This document shows positions 5,768 through 12,241 of a stretch of DNA of 26,999 nucleotides, in pieces. Made by a program: the position numbers and the translations under genes. The DNA lies in IMG/VR virus record IMGVR_UViG_3300021960_000416, positions 1 to 26,999 of that record. One strand, 5' to 3'. A model generated the notes under the pieces. It was not told where the DNA came from, made no database searches, and saw only the letters and a program-made list of their open reading frames with translations. The DNA comes from a virus. Position 1 is the stretch's first letter; every line of letters begins with the position of its first letter.

Positions 5768-7564
5768 TCACAGTGTTACCAATCGGACCACCATGGTCCC
5801 TTCAAATCCAGTTAATGAATCAGACCAATCTTGTGGCGTGTATTCGTACGCCTCGAGACGCACGCGTCGAACAATCTCGCCCTCGATGTAGGACAGCGGA
5901 CGCTTTTCGCGCCACGCATTAATGAGGTACTCCATTTCTTCGTCAATGTCAATGGAGTACAACTGGCCTTGGCCATCGTTGACCACGCTCTTTGAGTAAA
6001 GGATGAGCGGAACGACAAACTGCTCGACAGGCGGGACAACAGGGAATGCACGTACGCGCCAATACTTAAACGTTGGGGTGCTTGTTCCGTCACCCTCAAG
6101 CATGATGGTGGTGTTGAAGTAGTTGCCCTGCTCGCCATCGAGCTGAACGTCAATAGTTGTCTGACCAGATTGCTGGCCGACAACGGTTTCGATCTCTTCG
6201 TTGGCATCGTTCAACATTGTCATCGTGACTTTTTCGCCCGAGGCAAGTGCATCAAACGATGCAAGGGCGTCGGTCACCGACTTGCGTTCAACAGCTCCGT
6301 AGTAAATGTTGCCGGAACTAAGCGTTCCTTCGGTCACGTAACCCGAAGTGGTGCTGGCATACACGCCGTTACCGGCTACGCCAAATACCGTGCGACCGTT
6401 GAACCGAGCTACTGCCGTTGCTGTCGCAGACTGCTCGGCATAAACGTCGGTTGCATAAGCCGGCTGCAACGTAGCGGGAGTAATCGCCAGACTTGCTCGG
6501 CCAGCACCAGTCTTGTTCGGCCCAATGCCAGACCAGGTAAACCAAATGTATTGGCCCTCGGCCGTTGCATCGTAGACGGGACCTGGATCATCAATTAATG
6601 GACCATAAGAAATAGATCCGTCAGTGCCAACTGTGGAAAGACGAACGCCCTTGTTGGTGCAAATCAACACCAAACCCACATGGCTAACAGCGTTGTAAAG
6701 AAGTTCATTGGTTCCAAAAGGTGCAACTTCTGCACCTAGCACCAAGTTGCCACTGCTGTCAATTGTGAATCCGTACAGCTCAGACCTTGATCCGCTGTAG
6801 CCACCCACGTAAAGCTTGCTTCCTACAGCAAACGCAGTGGTCCACGTAAATGAGTCCTGAAAATGCGCATACAAAAGATTTTCCGAACCATTACTAGCCA
6901 CAACATGAAGATGATTGCCATGCGCATCAAGCAAATATCCAGCAGCAAACCAAATTTTGTCCGCGCTGTGGTTCGAAAACGAAGTAGTTGTAGCGGAGGC
7001 CGGGGTGCACTTGGCAATTTGTGAGCTAGTTGCAATGTAAACATTGATGCCGTCGGATGCAATGTCCTGTGGCAAACCACTAAATGTTACCTGTTCCCAT
7101 GTGACAAGGTCGGCCGAACGATACACGGCAGCACTGTCCAACGCATAAATATGCGCAGCTGTTACCGCCAGTTTAATGTTTGATCCATCAACGTCTGACG
7201 TAGATAGTTCCGTGCTAGGAAGAAGGGTCAGTTGTCCTTCGGTCCATACGTCAACTCCAACACTGGTATCGAAACGTCGAGAATCTCGAGACTCACCAAG
7301 ATCCATGATTCGTTGTCCAGCTCCAGCATGCCAGTTACGTCGGTATCTCCACCAGGCTCCGTCTGTATTAAAGAGAGAGTCGTCCACCTGCCCTGTGCTA
7401 ACAACAGAGTCACGCAAAGTAGCCAGCGAGGATCGACGATAGTTTCGTAGGTCAACTCCATAGGTCCGCCCATCTAGTCGTACCGTAAACGGAACGGCCT
7501 CGTTGAGACTCGTCTCTCCATCGTAAAAGGTATACGGATCCTGGCCGAGAACTACGGTCAACAT
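5768..7564 (-). CDS. Minor tail / nozzle-like beta-propeller protein
   Basis: A 598-residue protein. The N-terminal region has WWRYRRNWHAGAGQ and then RFDTSVGVDVWTEGQLTLL (residues 71-115), a combination I recall from actinophage minor tail proteins. Residues 130-450 are a run of beta strands with propeller-like blades (AHIYALDSAAVYRSADLVTW, DGINVYIATSSQIAKC, GSKLYVGGYSGSRSELYGF). The C-terminus (450-598) has an immunoglobulin-like strand set, then FPVVPPVEQFVVPLILY and an EEMEYLINAWREKRPLSYIEGE segment. Known parallel: T7 gp12 nozzle is also a beta-propeller-based tail protein. Its position directly after the connector supports a tail nozzle or hub role. The start overlaps the connector stop (TGATG), and the stop lies 6 nt before the collar fibre. 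Confidence 0.8.
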   Translation of the reverse strand: MLTVVLGQDPYTFYDGETSLNEAVPFTVRLDGRTYGVDLRNYRRSSLATLRDSVVSTGQVDDSLFNTDGAWWRYRRNWHAGAGQRIMDLGESRDSRRFDTSVGVDVWTEGQLTLLPSTELSTSDVDGSNIKLAVTAAHIYALDSAAVYRSADLVTWEQVTFSGLPQDIASDGINVYIATSSQIAKCTPASATTTSFSNHSADKIWFAAGYLLDAHGNHLHVVASNGSENLLYAHFQDSFTWTTAFAVGSKLYVGGYSGSRSELYGFTIDSSGNLVLGAEVAPFGTNELLYNAVSHVGLVLICTNKGVRLSTVGTDGSISYGPLIDDPGPVYDATAEGQYIWFTWSGIGPNKTGAGRASLAITPATLQPAYATDVYAEQSATATAVARFNGRTVFGVAGNGVYASTTSGYVTEGTLSSGNIYYGAVERKSVTDALASFDALASGEKVTMTMLNDANEEIETVVGQQSGQTTIDVQLDGEQGNYFNTTIMLEGDGTSTPTFKYWRVRAFPVVPPVEQFVVPLILYSKSVVNDGQGQLYSIDIDEEMEYLINAWREKRPLSYIEGEIVRRVRLEAYEYTPQDWSDSLTGFEGTMVVRLVTL

Positions 7565-8466
7565 CAGGTGAACCTAAGCGGATACTGCCAGCGCAGACGA
7601 TCCACTTCCTCCTGCTTGCGGCGCACATATAGCGGATAGATGCGAGTTGCTTCGTCAGACGCTGATCTTGGCGGAACTTCCTCGGCCCTGCGAGGCTGAT
7701 CCTGGGCAACGCGTGCCGAGCGTCCTGCCTCAGCATCACCCAGCAAACGCCACTTGATGCCCATGTCAAGCACGTCAAGCTGACTGGCCTGCATGCCAAT
7801 GTCATCAACAAGATCGGCGGTCCAAGAAATGGAATCAACGTCGAGGGGTGCAGCCGCCAGCAGATAGACCGCCCCTGCCCGAACAGGCGGAAACATTCTG
7901 AACAGAGCTCCGGAGGAGGGACCGTCCGTCCACGTCCCTGCTACTCCTTTCTGGAGTCTGCCGGACAGACGAGGCCAGGAGGAGGAGTCCTCGTCTGTCC
8001 ACTGGCGGCGCACATCAATGATGCCGTAGATGTTTCTCCACGACTGGGGCAGGTTGATTGTGTCTTGGCTATCGGAAACCGTTTCCACGCGACCAAGAAT
8101 CCGATACAGATCTGCGCCCCAAGAAGTCAGCTCATCAATAAGAGCTTCGTAAATATCCATTCCCGAGAACCGAGGGTTGATCATGACCTCGTCGCCGGTC
8201 GAATGGTTCAAGCGTTCCGAGCCATTCCAGCCTCGAAGCACTGTAATTGTCTGAGCAATGCGGTCCACTTGCATGACACGCATCAGCTCCTGCTTGGCAG
8301 AAATGACCGCGCCAGGAATCACCGAGGCCGGCAGGTCATAGCCAAGCGTAACTGTTGTGGCAACCGTTGAAAGGTTGGTTGCCAGGGTATTGATTTCGTA
8401 ACGAAATGAAGAAGCAAGCTGACGCTTGACGCGGTCAACAGCTGAACAGACGAGACTACGTGACAC
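7564..8466 (-). CDS. Head-tail connector (adaptor / tail tubular A-like)
   Basis: A 300-residue protein starting GTG at 8466, with AAAGGA 6 nt upstream and just after the capsid hairpin. Residues 1-30 are helical. Residues 30-105 form a beta module that includes QELMRVMQV and VLRGWNGSERLNH and aligns with parts of the capsid and fibre proteins. Residues 103-120 (DIYEALIDELTSWGADLYRI) are a long amphipathic helix, followed by a beta domain and a C-terminal helical region rich in Arg/Glu (YPLYVRRKQEEVDRLRWQ). Position between the capsid and nozzle genes, size, and the helix-plus-beta layout fit the ring protein between portal and nozzle in short-tailed phages. No specific catalytic motif is visible, and none is expected. 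Confidence 0.75.
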   Translation of the reverse strand: MSRSLVCSAVDRVKRQLASSFRYEINTLATNLSTVATTVTLGYDLPASVIPGAVISAKQELMRVMQVDRIAQTITVLRGWNGSERLNHSTGDEVMINPRFSGMDIYEALIDELTSWGADLYRILGRVETVSDSQDTINLPQSWRNIYGIIDVRRQWTDEDSSSWPRLSGRLQKGVAGTWTDGPSSGALFRMFPPVRAGAVYLLAAAPLDVDSISWTADLVDDIGMQASQLDVLDMGIKWRLLGDAEAGRSARVAQDQPRRAEEVPPRSASDEATRIYPLYVRRKQEEVDRLRWQYPLRFT

Positions 8467-8490
8467 TGCTCATCCTTTCGGACAGTGGCA

Positions 8491-8526
8491 ACCCAGGGGA
8501 TGGGGGGAACCAGGCATCCCCTGGGT
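8491..8526 (-). terminator. Perfect 12-bp hairpin after the capsid gene
   Basis: Arms 8491-8502 (ACCCAGGGGATG) and 8515-8526 (CATCCCCTGGGT) are perfect inverted repeats around a 12-nt loop, 18 nt past the capsid stop. The minus strand has no U run after the stem, so it may be a leaky terminator, an RNase processing site or a 3'-end stabiliser rather than a strong intrinsic terminator. Confidence 0.65.
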
Positions 8527-8543
8527 CACCGACTAACCAGGTA

Positions 8544-9704
8544 TCAGACTCCGGAACCCGGAAGTGCTGCGGTCAGATCAAGGGCCGTCCACTTGGCCAT
8601 GTGATCCTGACCCTTCACCTGGAAACCACACTCGGCCACCATCATGAACGAGTCGGTGTCGTCAGTCTTAGCGAGCTTCTGGGCCACGAGCGGCTGGAAG
8701 ACACGCTGGATGAAGTTGTCACGGTTGTAAGCAAACGCTTCGTTCTTGCGCACGTAGCGGTTGCGAACCAGGGTGACCTCACCGAACTCGGTCATGACGA
8801 CCTGAGCACGACGGCGGCCACGACGGGCGTCCTCGACCGTAACGGTCTGAACACGCTCGTTGCCCATGATGTTGTTGAGAGCCTGGAAGGCGGCCGGACG
8901 AGCGGTGATGAACTCGAAGTATCCACCGTTGTCGTAAGCAGCCTGCTGCTGGGTCTCAATGTTGGTAACGGTCAGCCAGTCCGAGCTGCTGTCCACGTTG
9001 GTCGTGATGTAGTGGTTCAGGCCACCGGTCGACCGGACGCGGGTTGCGCTGTCCTCGTACTTGATGCCGTACAAAGCGGCCTGCTCGATGCCAACGTTGC
9101 AGTGAAGCATTGCGTTCTTCATCTGCTTGTTGAGTTCGTTCGGAACGCCGTACTTCGGGATCGACTGCTCGGTACGAGACACCGTGAGCTTCTTGCTGAA
9201 GATCTGGGTGTAGTTCGAGTACTTGTCGCGACCCTGGAAGTTGGCCGAGCCGATGTTTCCTTCTGCGAGGACCGTGCCAACGCCGACCACTTCCGACGCA
9301 TCGACGTGCGTAGCGGCGGTGGAGCCGAGAGCGCCACGGGTGACCGTGAGAACTTCGGTGGTGGTGTTGACTGCGGTGACCAGCAGGATCTCGTTGTCGA
9401 TGCGGATGGCGTCGCCAACAGCAAACTTGACAGCGTCGCCAGCGGCCACGGTGAGGTCGGTCTCGCTGGCGTCGAGTGCCTCGGCAGCGGTGCCACGGGG
9501 GAGCGGAACATCCTCTTCCATCCAGTAGAAGACGGTGTTGTCAACCGGAGCCTTGCCGATCACGCCGAGTCCGTCCGAACCGATGCCCGAAAGCAGTGGA
9601 AGGTCGTCCGGAGTGAGAATGTAGATCAACTCATCGATGTTGATCTTGGTTTCGACCTGGAGGTCGTACGAATAGAAACTAGGTCCAACCAGTTCCTGTG
9701 CCAT
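8544..9704 (-). CDS. Major capsid protein, HK97 fold (SU10-like)
   Basis: A 386-residue protein from the ATG at 9704, which has AAGGAAGGA 8 nt upstream; the ATG at 9713 directly abuts that site and is unlikely. Seen: an N-terminal SFYSYDLQVETKINIDELIY, then PLLSGIG, FYWMEEDV, an inserted beta module (residues 94-139 with NEILLV and VTRGALGSTAATH), IFSKKLTVSRTEQSIPKYG, a spine helix with LNKQMKNAMLHCNVGIEQAA, GGLNHYI, and a C-terminal FMMVAECGFQVKGQDHMAKW. These match the SU10-type capsid family as I recall it. Gene position (after scaffold, before connector) agrees. The gene contains no TTA, CTA or TCA codons, which leaves the exactly opposed frame on the other strand open for 461 codons; strong codon selection fits high expression. 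Confidence 0.92.
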   Translation of the reverse strand: MAQELVGPSFYSYDLQVETKINIDELIYILTPDDLPLLSGIGSDGLGVIGKAPVDNTVFYWMEEDVPLPRGTAAEALDASETDLTVAAGDAVKFAVGDAIRIDNEILLVTAVNTTTEVLTVTRGALGSTAATHVDASEVVGVGTVLAEGNIGSANFQGRDKYSNYTQIFSKKLTVSRTEQSIPKYGVPNELNKQMKNAMLHCNVGIEQAALYGIKYEDSATRVRSTGGLNHYITTNVDSSSDWLTVTNIETQQQAAYDNGGYFEFITARPAAFQALNNIMGNERVQTVTVEDARRGRRRAQVVMTEFGEVTLVRNRYVRKNEAFAYNRDNFIQRVFQPLVAQKLAKTDDTDSFMMVAECGFQVKGQDHMAKWTALDLTAALPGSGV

Positions 9705-9709
9705 GAAAG

Positions 9710-9994
9710 TCATCCTTCCTTAGTGCGCGATTTGCGCAGGTGGTCTTTGATCTTGTGCCGTTGCTCGGCTCCCTGTTTCATGCGAACAGGACTCATGTCC
9801 GGATTCAGAACCGGCATCTTGGTGCCACCAGCTCTTTCGTCGTAGACAATTCCCTTGTTCCATGAGGGCGGCTCGACTCGATCTTTCCGGCGATTATGCC
9901 GGGAAGGTGTAGCGGAAGGACTGACCTGCACTCCCTTGGAACGGAGGCGACACCCGTAGTGTTCCTCGCATCCCTCGATTTGGCAGATAGCCAT
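9710..9994 (-). CDS. Small head-associated protein, function unknown
   Basis: A 94-residue protein. The N-terminus has a Cys cluster (ICQIEGCEEHYGC: C4, C9, C15), then RLRSKGVQVSPSATPSRHNR, SWNKGIVYDERAGG, and TKMPVLNPDMSPVRMKQ, with a basic helical tail. The LRSKGVQ-SPSATPSR...W-KG...G-x-MP-L...PV segment resembles a small protein I recall beside capsid genes in marine and actinobacterial podovirus-like phages, with no function given. It lies 3 nt after the scaffold stop and its end overlaps the capsid ribosome site, so it belongs to the scaffold-capsid cassette. It could be a decoration, portal-capsid or assembly factor. The Cys/His set could bind zinc. Confidence 0.75.
   Translation of the reverse strand: MAICQIEGCEEHYGCRLRSKGVQVSPSATPSRHNRRKDRVEPPSWNKGIVYDERAGGTKMPVLNPDMSPVRMKQGAEQRHKIKDHLRKSRTKEG
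9713..9721 (-). promoter_or_regulatory. Strong ribosome binding site of the capsid gene
   Basis: AAGGAAGGA on the minus strand, 8 nt before the ATG at 9704. It overlaps the stop codon of the upstream gene (AAG GAA GGA TGA), so the purine run both codes for the end of that protein and loads ribosomes for the capsid. It argues against the ATG at 9713. Confidence 0.7.
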
Positions 9995-9997
9995 TTG

Positions 9998-10540
9998 CTA
10001 TCGGTCGAACCTATGTCCAATTTGACCGCGCTCGGAAGCCCAGTCGTTCGGATTGAAGATCGCCCGCTTGTCACCGGATGAAGCAGCCACGAGGATCCGG
10101 TCGATTGCAGCAAGGCCGGCGTCATCCATGGTTGTCCCGCGCTTGCGGGCTTCATGGAATAGCTGGTAAGCCTCGTCGTACGGATCCATTTCTGGAAGTT
10201 CCGTAGCCGCTGCCGCCTGCCCACGGTTCAAGTTCTGACGGAAGTCCTGCTGCTCGCGCTCCTCGGCCGGAATCTCGGTTGTCGATGCAGGCTCAGCGCC
10301 TCCAACGATTCCCAGATCCATTGCTTCGGCCTTGAGAGACTCGACATCGTCGCCCTCCCAGGTCTTGAACAACAGCCCGCCAATCTTGCTTGCCGTGTCG
10401 ATTCCAGCCTTAGCAAAAAGGAGTTCGCGCTTCATCTGGGCCAGCTCGTCCTGAGCTTTCTTCCCAGCTTCCGCTGCCTTCCGCAAAGCCCGGATATCAG
10501 GCTGATCGGTTTCTTCGTGGTTTTCCATTTCCTGTGCCAT
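9998..10540 (-). CDS. Capsid scaffolding protein
   Basis: A 180-residue acidic protein with little aromatic content. Residues 15-50 are a probable coiled coil (IRALRKAAEAGKKAQDELAQ, then MKRELLFAKAGID). KIGGLLFKTWEGDDVESLKAEA follows, the usual scaffold pattern (ALR...AF-KAGID...G-x-x-F...Y/W-G-x-x...LKAEA). The C-terminal half is acidic, then helical (DPYDEAYQLFHEARKRG), and ends basic (RGQIGHRFDR), as expected for capsid-binding tails of scaffolds. Location just upstream of the capsid gene agrees. AGGGAG lies 7 nt before the ATG at 10540. The 169-nt gap before it is the longest in the leftward unit and may hold its own control signals. No protease is visible, so the scaffold probably exits or is cleaved by another factor. 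Confidence 0.85.
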   Translation of the reverse strand: MAQEMENHEETDQPDIRALRKAAEAGKKAQDELAQMKRELLFAKAGIDTASKIGGLLFKTWEGDDVESLKAEAMDLGIVGGAEPASTTEIPAEEREQQDFRQNLNRGQAAAATELPEMDPYDEAYQLFHEARKRGTTMDDAGLAAIDRILVAASSGDKRAIFNPNDWASERGQIGHRFDR

Positions 10541-10709
10541 GTGGGTTCTCCCTTTGGAAGTTGTGTCAACAGCCGACTTGACCTACACCCGAGACGCGGC
10601 GACTTCTCGAGGATGCTTCCGGCGGCCACTAAGTAGCACTCACCTGTACGGCCCTAAGAGCTCACATACAGACACAACCATACACATGGGTTGTAGCAAA
10701 ATGCAAGTA
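10541..10709 (-). promoter_or_regulatory. Longest gap of the late unit, ahead of the scaffold-capsid cassette
   Basis: A 169-nt gap in an otherwise closed-up unit. On the minus strand it holds a hairpin at 10674-10694 (8 bp with one bulge and a GTGT loop), a second weaker one at 10588-10611 (7 bp with one wobble), and a poor promoter-like pair (TTGCAT, 18 nt, TATGGT) starting 5 nt after the preceding stop. A TTGACA at 10564-10569 is too close to the scaffold start to serve it. A promoter or processing site is expected here by position; the sequence evidence is weak. Confidence 0.35.
10674..10694 (-). other. Hairpin between the basic-protein cluster and scaffold gene
   Basis: On the minus strand, ACAACCCAT and ATGGTTGT pair as 8 bp with one bulged C around a GTGT loop, 16 nt after the stop at 10710. 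There is no following U run, so a processing or pausing role is as likely as termination. Confidence 0.4.
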
Positions 10710-10973
10710 TTATTTCTTGCCTCTGTTACGAGCGCGATTCTTTGATGCGTTTTCTTTCACCATGCCACCAGATCTGGTGTGCGAAAGATCGGGCCCGCCC
10801 TTGCCCATCATGCCTCGACGGCGGCGTTCTTTGGCCAGCTCGCGACGCTTGGCCATCTGACCCGGACGAGCGTTGACCTCATCATCGGTCCCCGCTTTCT
10901 TGGCTCGAGCTTTGGCATTGGATCGGTAGTACTTGGCCGTGGCTTTTGGCTTTGCTACCGGACGAGGGGCCAT
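10710..10973 (-). CDS. Small highly basic virion-cluster protein (NRARNR C-terminus)
   Basis: An 87-residue protein starting at the ATG at 10973, which overlaps the previous stop (TAATG). It is very rich in Arg/Lys/Ala: KATAKYYRSNAKARAKKAG, MAKRRELAKERRRRG, then GGPDLSHTRSGGMVKENASK and the end NRARNRGKK. The order YYRSN-x-x-ARAKK...RRELAK-x-RR...D-x-SHT-x-x-G...NRARNR resembles a protein I recall as a conserved hypothetical near capsid genes of aquatic podovirus-like phages. No enzyme motif is seen. The charge suggests contact with packaged DNA or acidic capsid surfaces. It is the last of five basic genes before the regulatory gap. Confidence 0.8.
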   Translation of the reverse strand: MAPRPVAKPKATAKYYRSNAKARAKKAGTDDEVNARPGQMAKRRELAKERRRRGMMGKGGPDLSHTRSGGMVKENASKNRARNRGKK

Positions 10974-11269
10974 TACCACTTCACCTTGTCGGCCCAGTAA
11001 GCGGCAGAGCAAGGGCCTTTAGCGATATTGGCAGAGTGGCGTGCTTTAAACGAAGCCCTCTTTTTCTTCATCTTTGCCGACTCGCCTGCCTTTGGCTTGC
11101 CCGCTGTCTTTGCACCTTGTTCGCCAAACCGAATTGTCTTTGGCTTACCATTGCACTTTGCCACAACAATGTGGGACTTTGTGGGATGCCCAGGCGTGCG
11201 CTTGGGCTTGTTGTATCCACTAACGCCGGCTCGAGCCAGCCGAGGATCGGCTTTCTTTTTAGCTGCCAT
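10973..11269 (-). CDS. Small basic virion-cluster protein (SFKARH...AAYWADKVKW family)
   Basis: A 98-residue protein. The ATG at 11269 is preferred over the upstream 11311 codon because the conserved-looking part begins there. Seen: GVSGYNKPKRTPGHPTKSHI, KTIRFGEQGAKTAGKP, and the C-terminal KKRASFKARHSANIAKGPCS followed by AAYWADKVKW. From memory, the GYNKPKRTP-HPTKSH...IRFG-QG...SFKARH-NI-KG-x-SAAYWA-KVKW pattern is widely shared among short-tailed phages of marine and freshwater bacteria and has no assigned role. It overlaps the upstream gene by 11 nt and the downstream gene by TAATG. Its conservation together with the neighbouring basic proteins argues for a structural or assembly job. Confidence 0.85.
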   Translation of the reverse strand: MAAKKKADPRLARAGVSGYNKPKRTPGHPTKSHIVVAKCNGKPKTIRFGEQGAKTAGKPKAGESAKMKKKRASFKARHSANIAKGPCSAAYWADKVKW

Positions 11270-11465
11270 ACCGAGTTTTGGAATTGTGCGAACCCCAACC
11301 ACGAATGGCATCGGTCACTTTGCGGCGATAACCAATCGTTCCGATACCGGGATTCTCATCCTTACCGGGGGGGATCATAGGCCCATAGGCCTCTTTGTAA
11401 CGACCAGTAGGCGATGCCTTGACCATTTTCTTTTTGCCACCACGATTTCCACCCGGACCAGGCAT
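11259..11465 (-). CDS. Small basic glycine-rich protein, function unknown
   Basis: A 68-residue protein. The N-terminus is Gly/Lys-rich (PGPGGNRGGKKKMVKASPTG), then RYKEAYGPMIPPGKDENPG and a basic end with YRRKVTDAIRGWGSHNSK. No domain is recognised. It starts 2 nt after the stop of the 196-residue gene and overlaps the next start by 11 nt, so it is tightly embedded in the cluster of basic small genes. It could be a DNA-contacting head component, judged only by charge and position. Confidence 0.65.
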   Translation of the reverse strand: MPGPGGNRGGKKKMVKASPTGRYKEAYGPMIPPGKDENPGIGTIGYRRKVTDAIRGWGSHNSKTRYGS

Positions 11466-11467
11466 GA

Positions 11468-12058
11468 TTATCTTCCCATCAATCGGGCTCCGCCACCGCG
11501 AAGCAAACGTCCAAAACCACCAGTACCCAAATTTGCAGGACCACTACGGGGAGTCCGAGGCAACGTTTGGCCCCAAGCGTCACGACCGCTACGACGCGTA
11601 GCTGCGTGCAAAAGTTTTCTTTCAGCAGTACTAAGCGCTGTTCCGTTTGAATTATAAACGTTCCCGGTATATGCGCTTCGACCAATAGCCCGACCACCTG
11701 CGCGACCGGCAGCAGCAGCCGCACCTACAATGCCCGTAGCGGCAACAATACCAGGAACAGGGCTCTTGGATCCCTGGCCGCCTCGTGCTTTTGTCCCAGG
11801 GCGCGTATTGGATGTGGGGCGCTTAGTTGGCGGAACGGCCTTACCGCGCCCACCAGCAGCTTTGGCTGGCGCAGCCTTCTTCTTAGGCCCTTCAGAACCA
11901 ACAGCCTGATAGGTGGCAGAACGGCGCGATGCGCCACGAGCTGCTTGCGTATCCGCTGAACCCGAACCCTTGCCGGAATAAAACTTACCGACCTGCTTCA
12001 ACTGAGAATTTTGGCGAGCGCGCGTTGTGTCGGCGCTCATCCTTTTCTTTGAGGCCAT
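11468..12058 (-). CDS. Basic, low-complexity virion-cluster protein with a hydrophobic Ala/Gly segment
   Basis: A 196-residue protein. The first 100 residues are Lys/Arg/Ser/Ala/Pro-rich and probably disordered (ARGASRRSATYQAV, KKKAAPAKAAGGRGKAVPP). Residues 102-125 form a hydrophobic Ala/Gly stretch (GIVAATGIVGAAAAAGRAGG) that could insert in a membrane or pack as a helix. The C-terminus (GTALSTAERKLLHAATRRSG) has a helix and then a basic Gly/Arg tail. I do not recognise a family. Its ATG overlaps the upstream stop (TAATG). The mix of a basic tail and a membrane-like helix, next to the internal virion genes, fits a small ejected protein, but this is inference. Confidence 0.75.
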   Translation of the reverse strand: MASKKRMSADTTRARQNSQLKQVGKFYSGKGSGSADTQAARGASRRSATYQAVGSEGPKKKAAPAKAAGGRGKAVPPTKRPTSNTRPGTKARGGQGSKSPVPGIVAATGIVGAAAAAGRAGGRAIGRSAYTGNVYNSNGTALSTAERKLLHAATRRSGRDAWGQTLPRTPRSGPANLGTGGFGRLLRGGGARLMGR

Positions 12059-12231
12059 TATGATGCTCGCTTTCTTCCCTTTGCCGCCATTTGCTGAAAC
12101 TTCTTTTTGCCGTACTTCTTGCGGCCAATGTGTGCGGCGAGGGCTTTCGGATCGTTGGCCCCCTCTTCCTTCAGCTTTTTAACAAGCTTCTGGTATCGAC
12201 CGCCACCGCCAACTTTCATCGACTTTGCCAT
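12058..12231 (-). CDS. 57-residue basic protein (HIGRKKYGKKKFQ motif)
   Basis: Start ATG at 12231 with AGGAAAG just upstream; the frame extends to 12312, but that part overlaps the preceding gene. Seen: KVGGGGRYQKLVKKLKEEGA, NDPKALAAHIGRKKYGKKKF and QQMAAKGRKR. The pattern KL-x-x-G-x-x-x-PKALAA-IGRKKYGKKKF-x-MAA is one I recall as a short conserved hypothetical in many tailed phages. It may bind DNA given its charge. It sits 10 nt after one stop and overlaps the next start (TAATG). Confidence 0.8.
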   Translation of the reverse strand: MAKSMKVGGGGRYQKLVKKLKEEGANDPKALAAHIGRKKYGKKKFQQMAAKGRKRAS

Positions 12232-12241
12232 ATCTTTCCTT

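Noticed and set aside
8460-9845. A 461-codon open frame on the plus strand
   Set aside because: It lies codon-on-codon opposite the capsid gene and exists because that gene avoids TTA, CTA and TCA. Its composition is not protein-like, and the capsid reading is certain.
10564-10569. TTGACA on the minus strand before the scaffold gene
   Set aside because: A -10 box at normal distance would fall within or past the ribosome site and start codon, so it cannot promote scaffold transcription.
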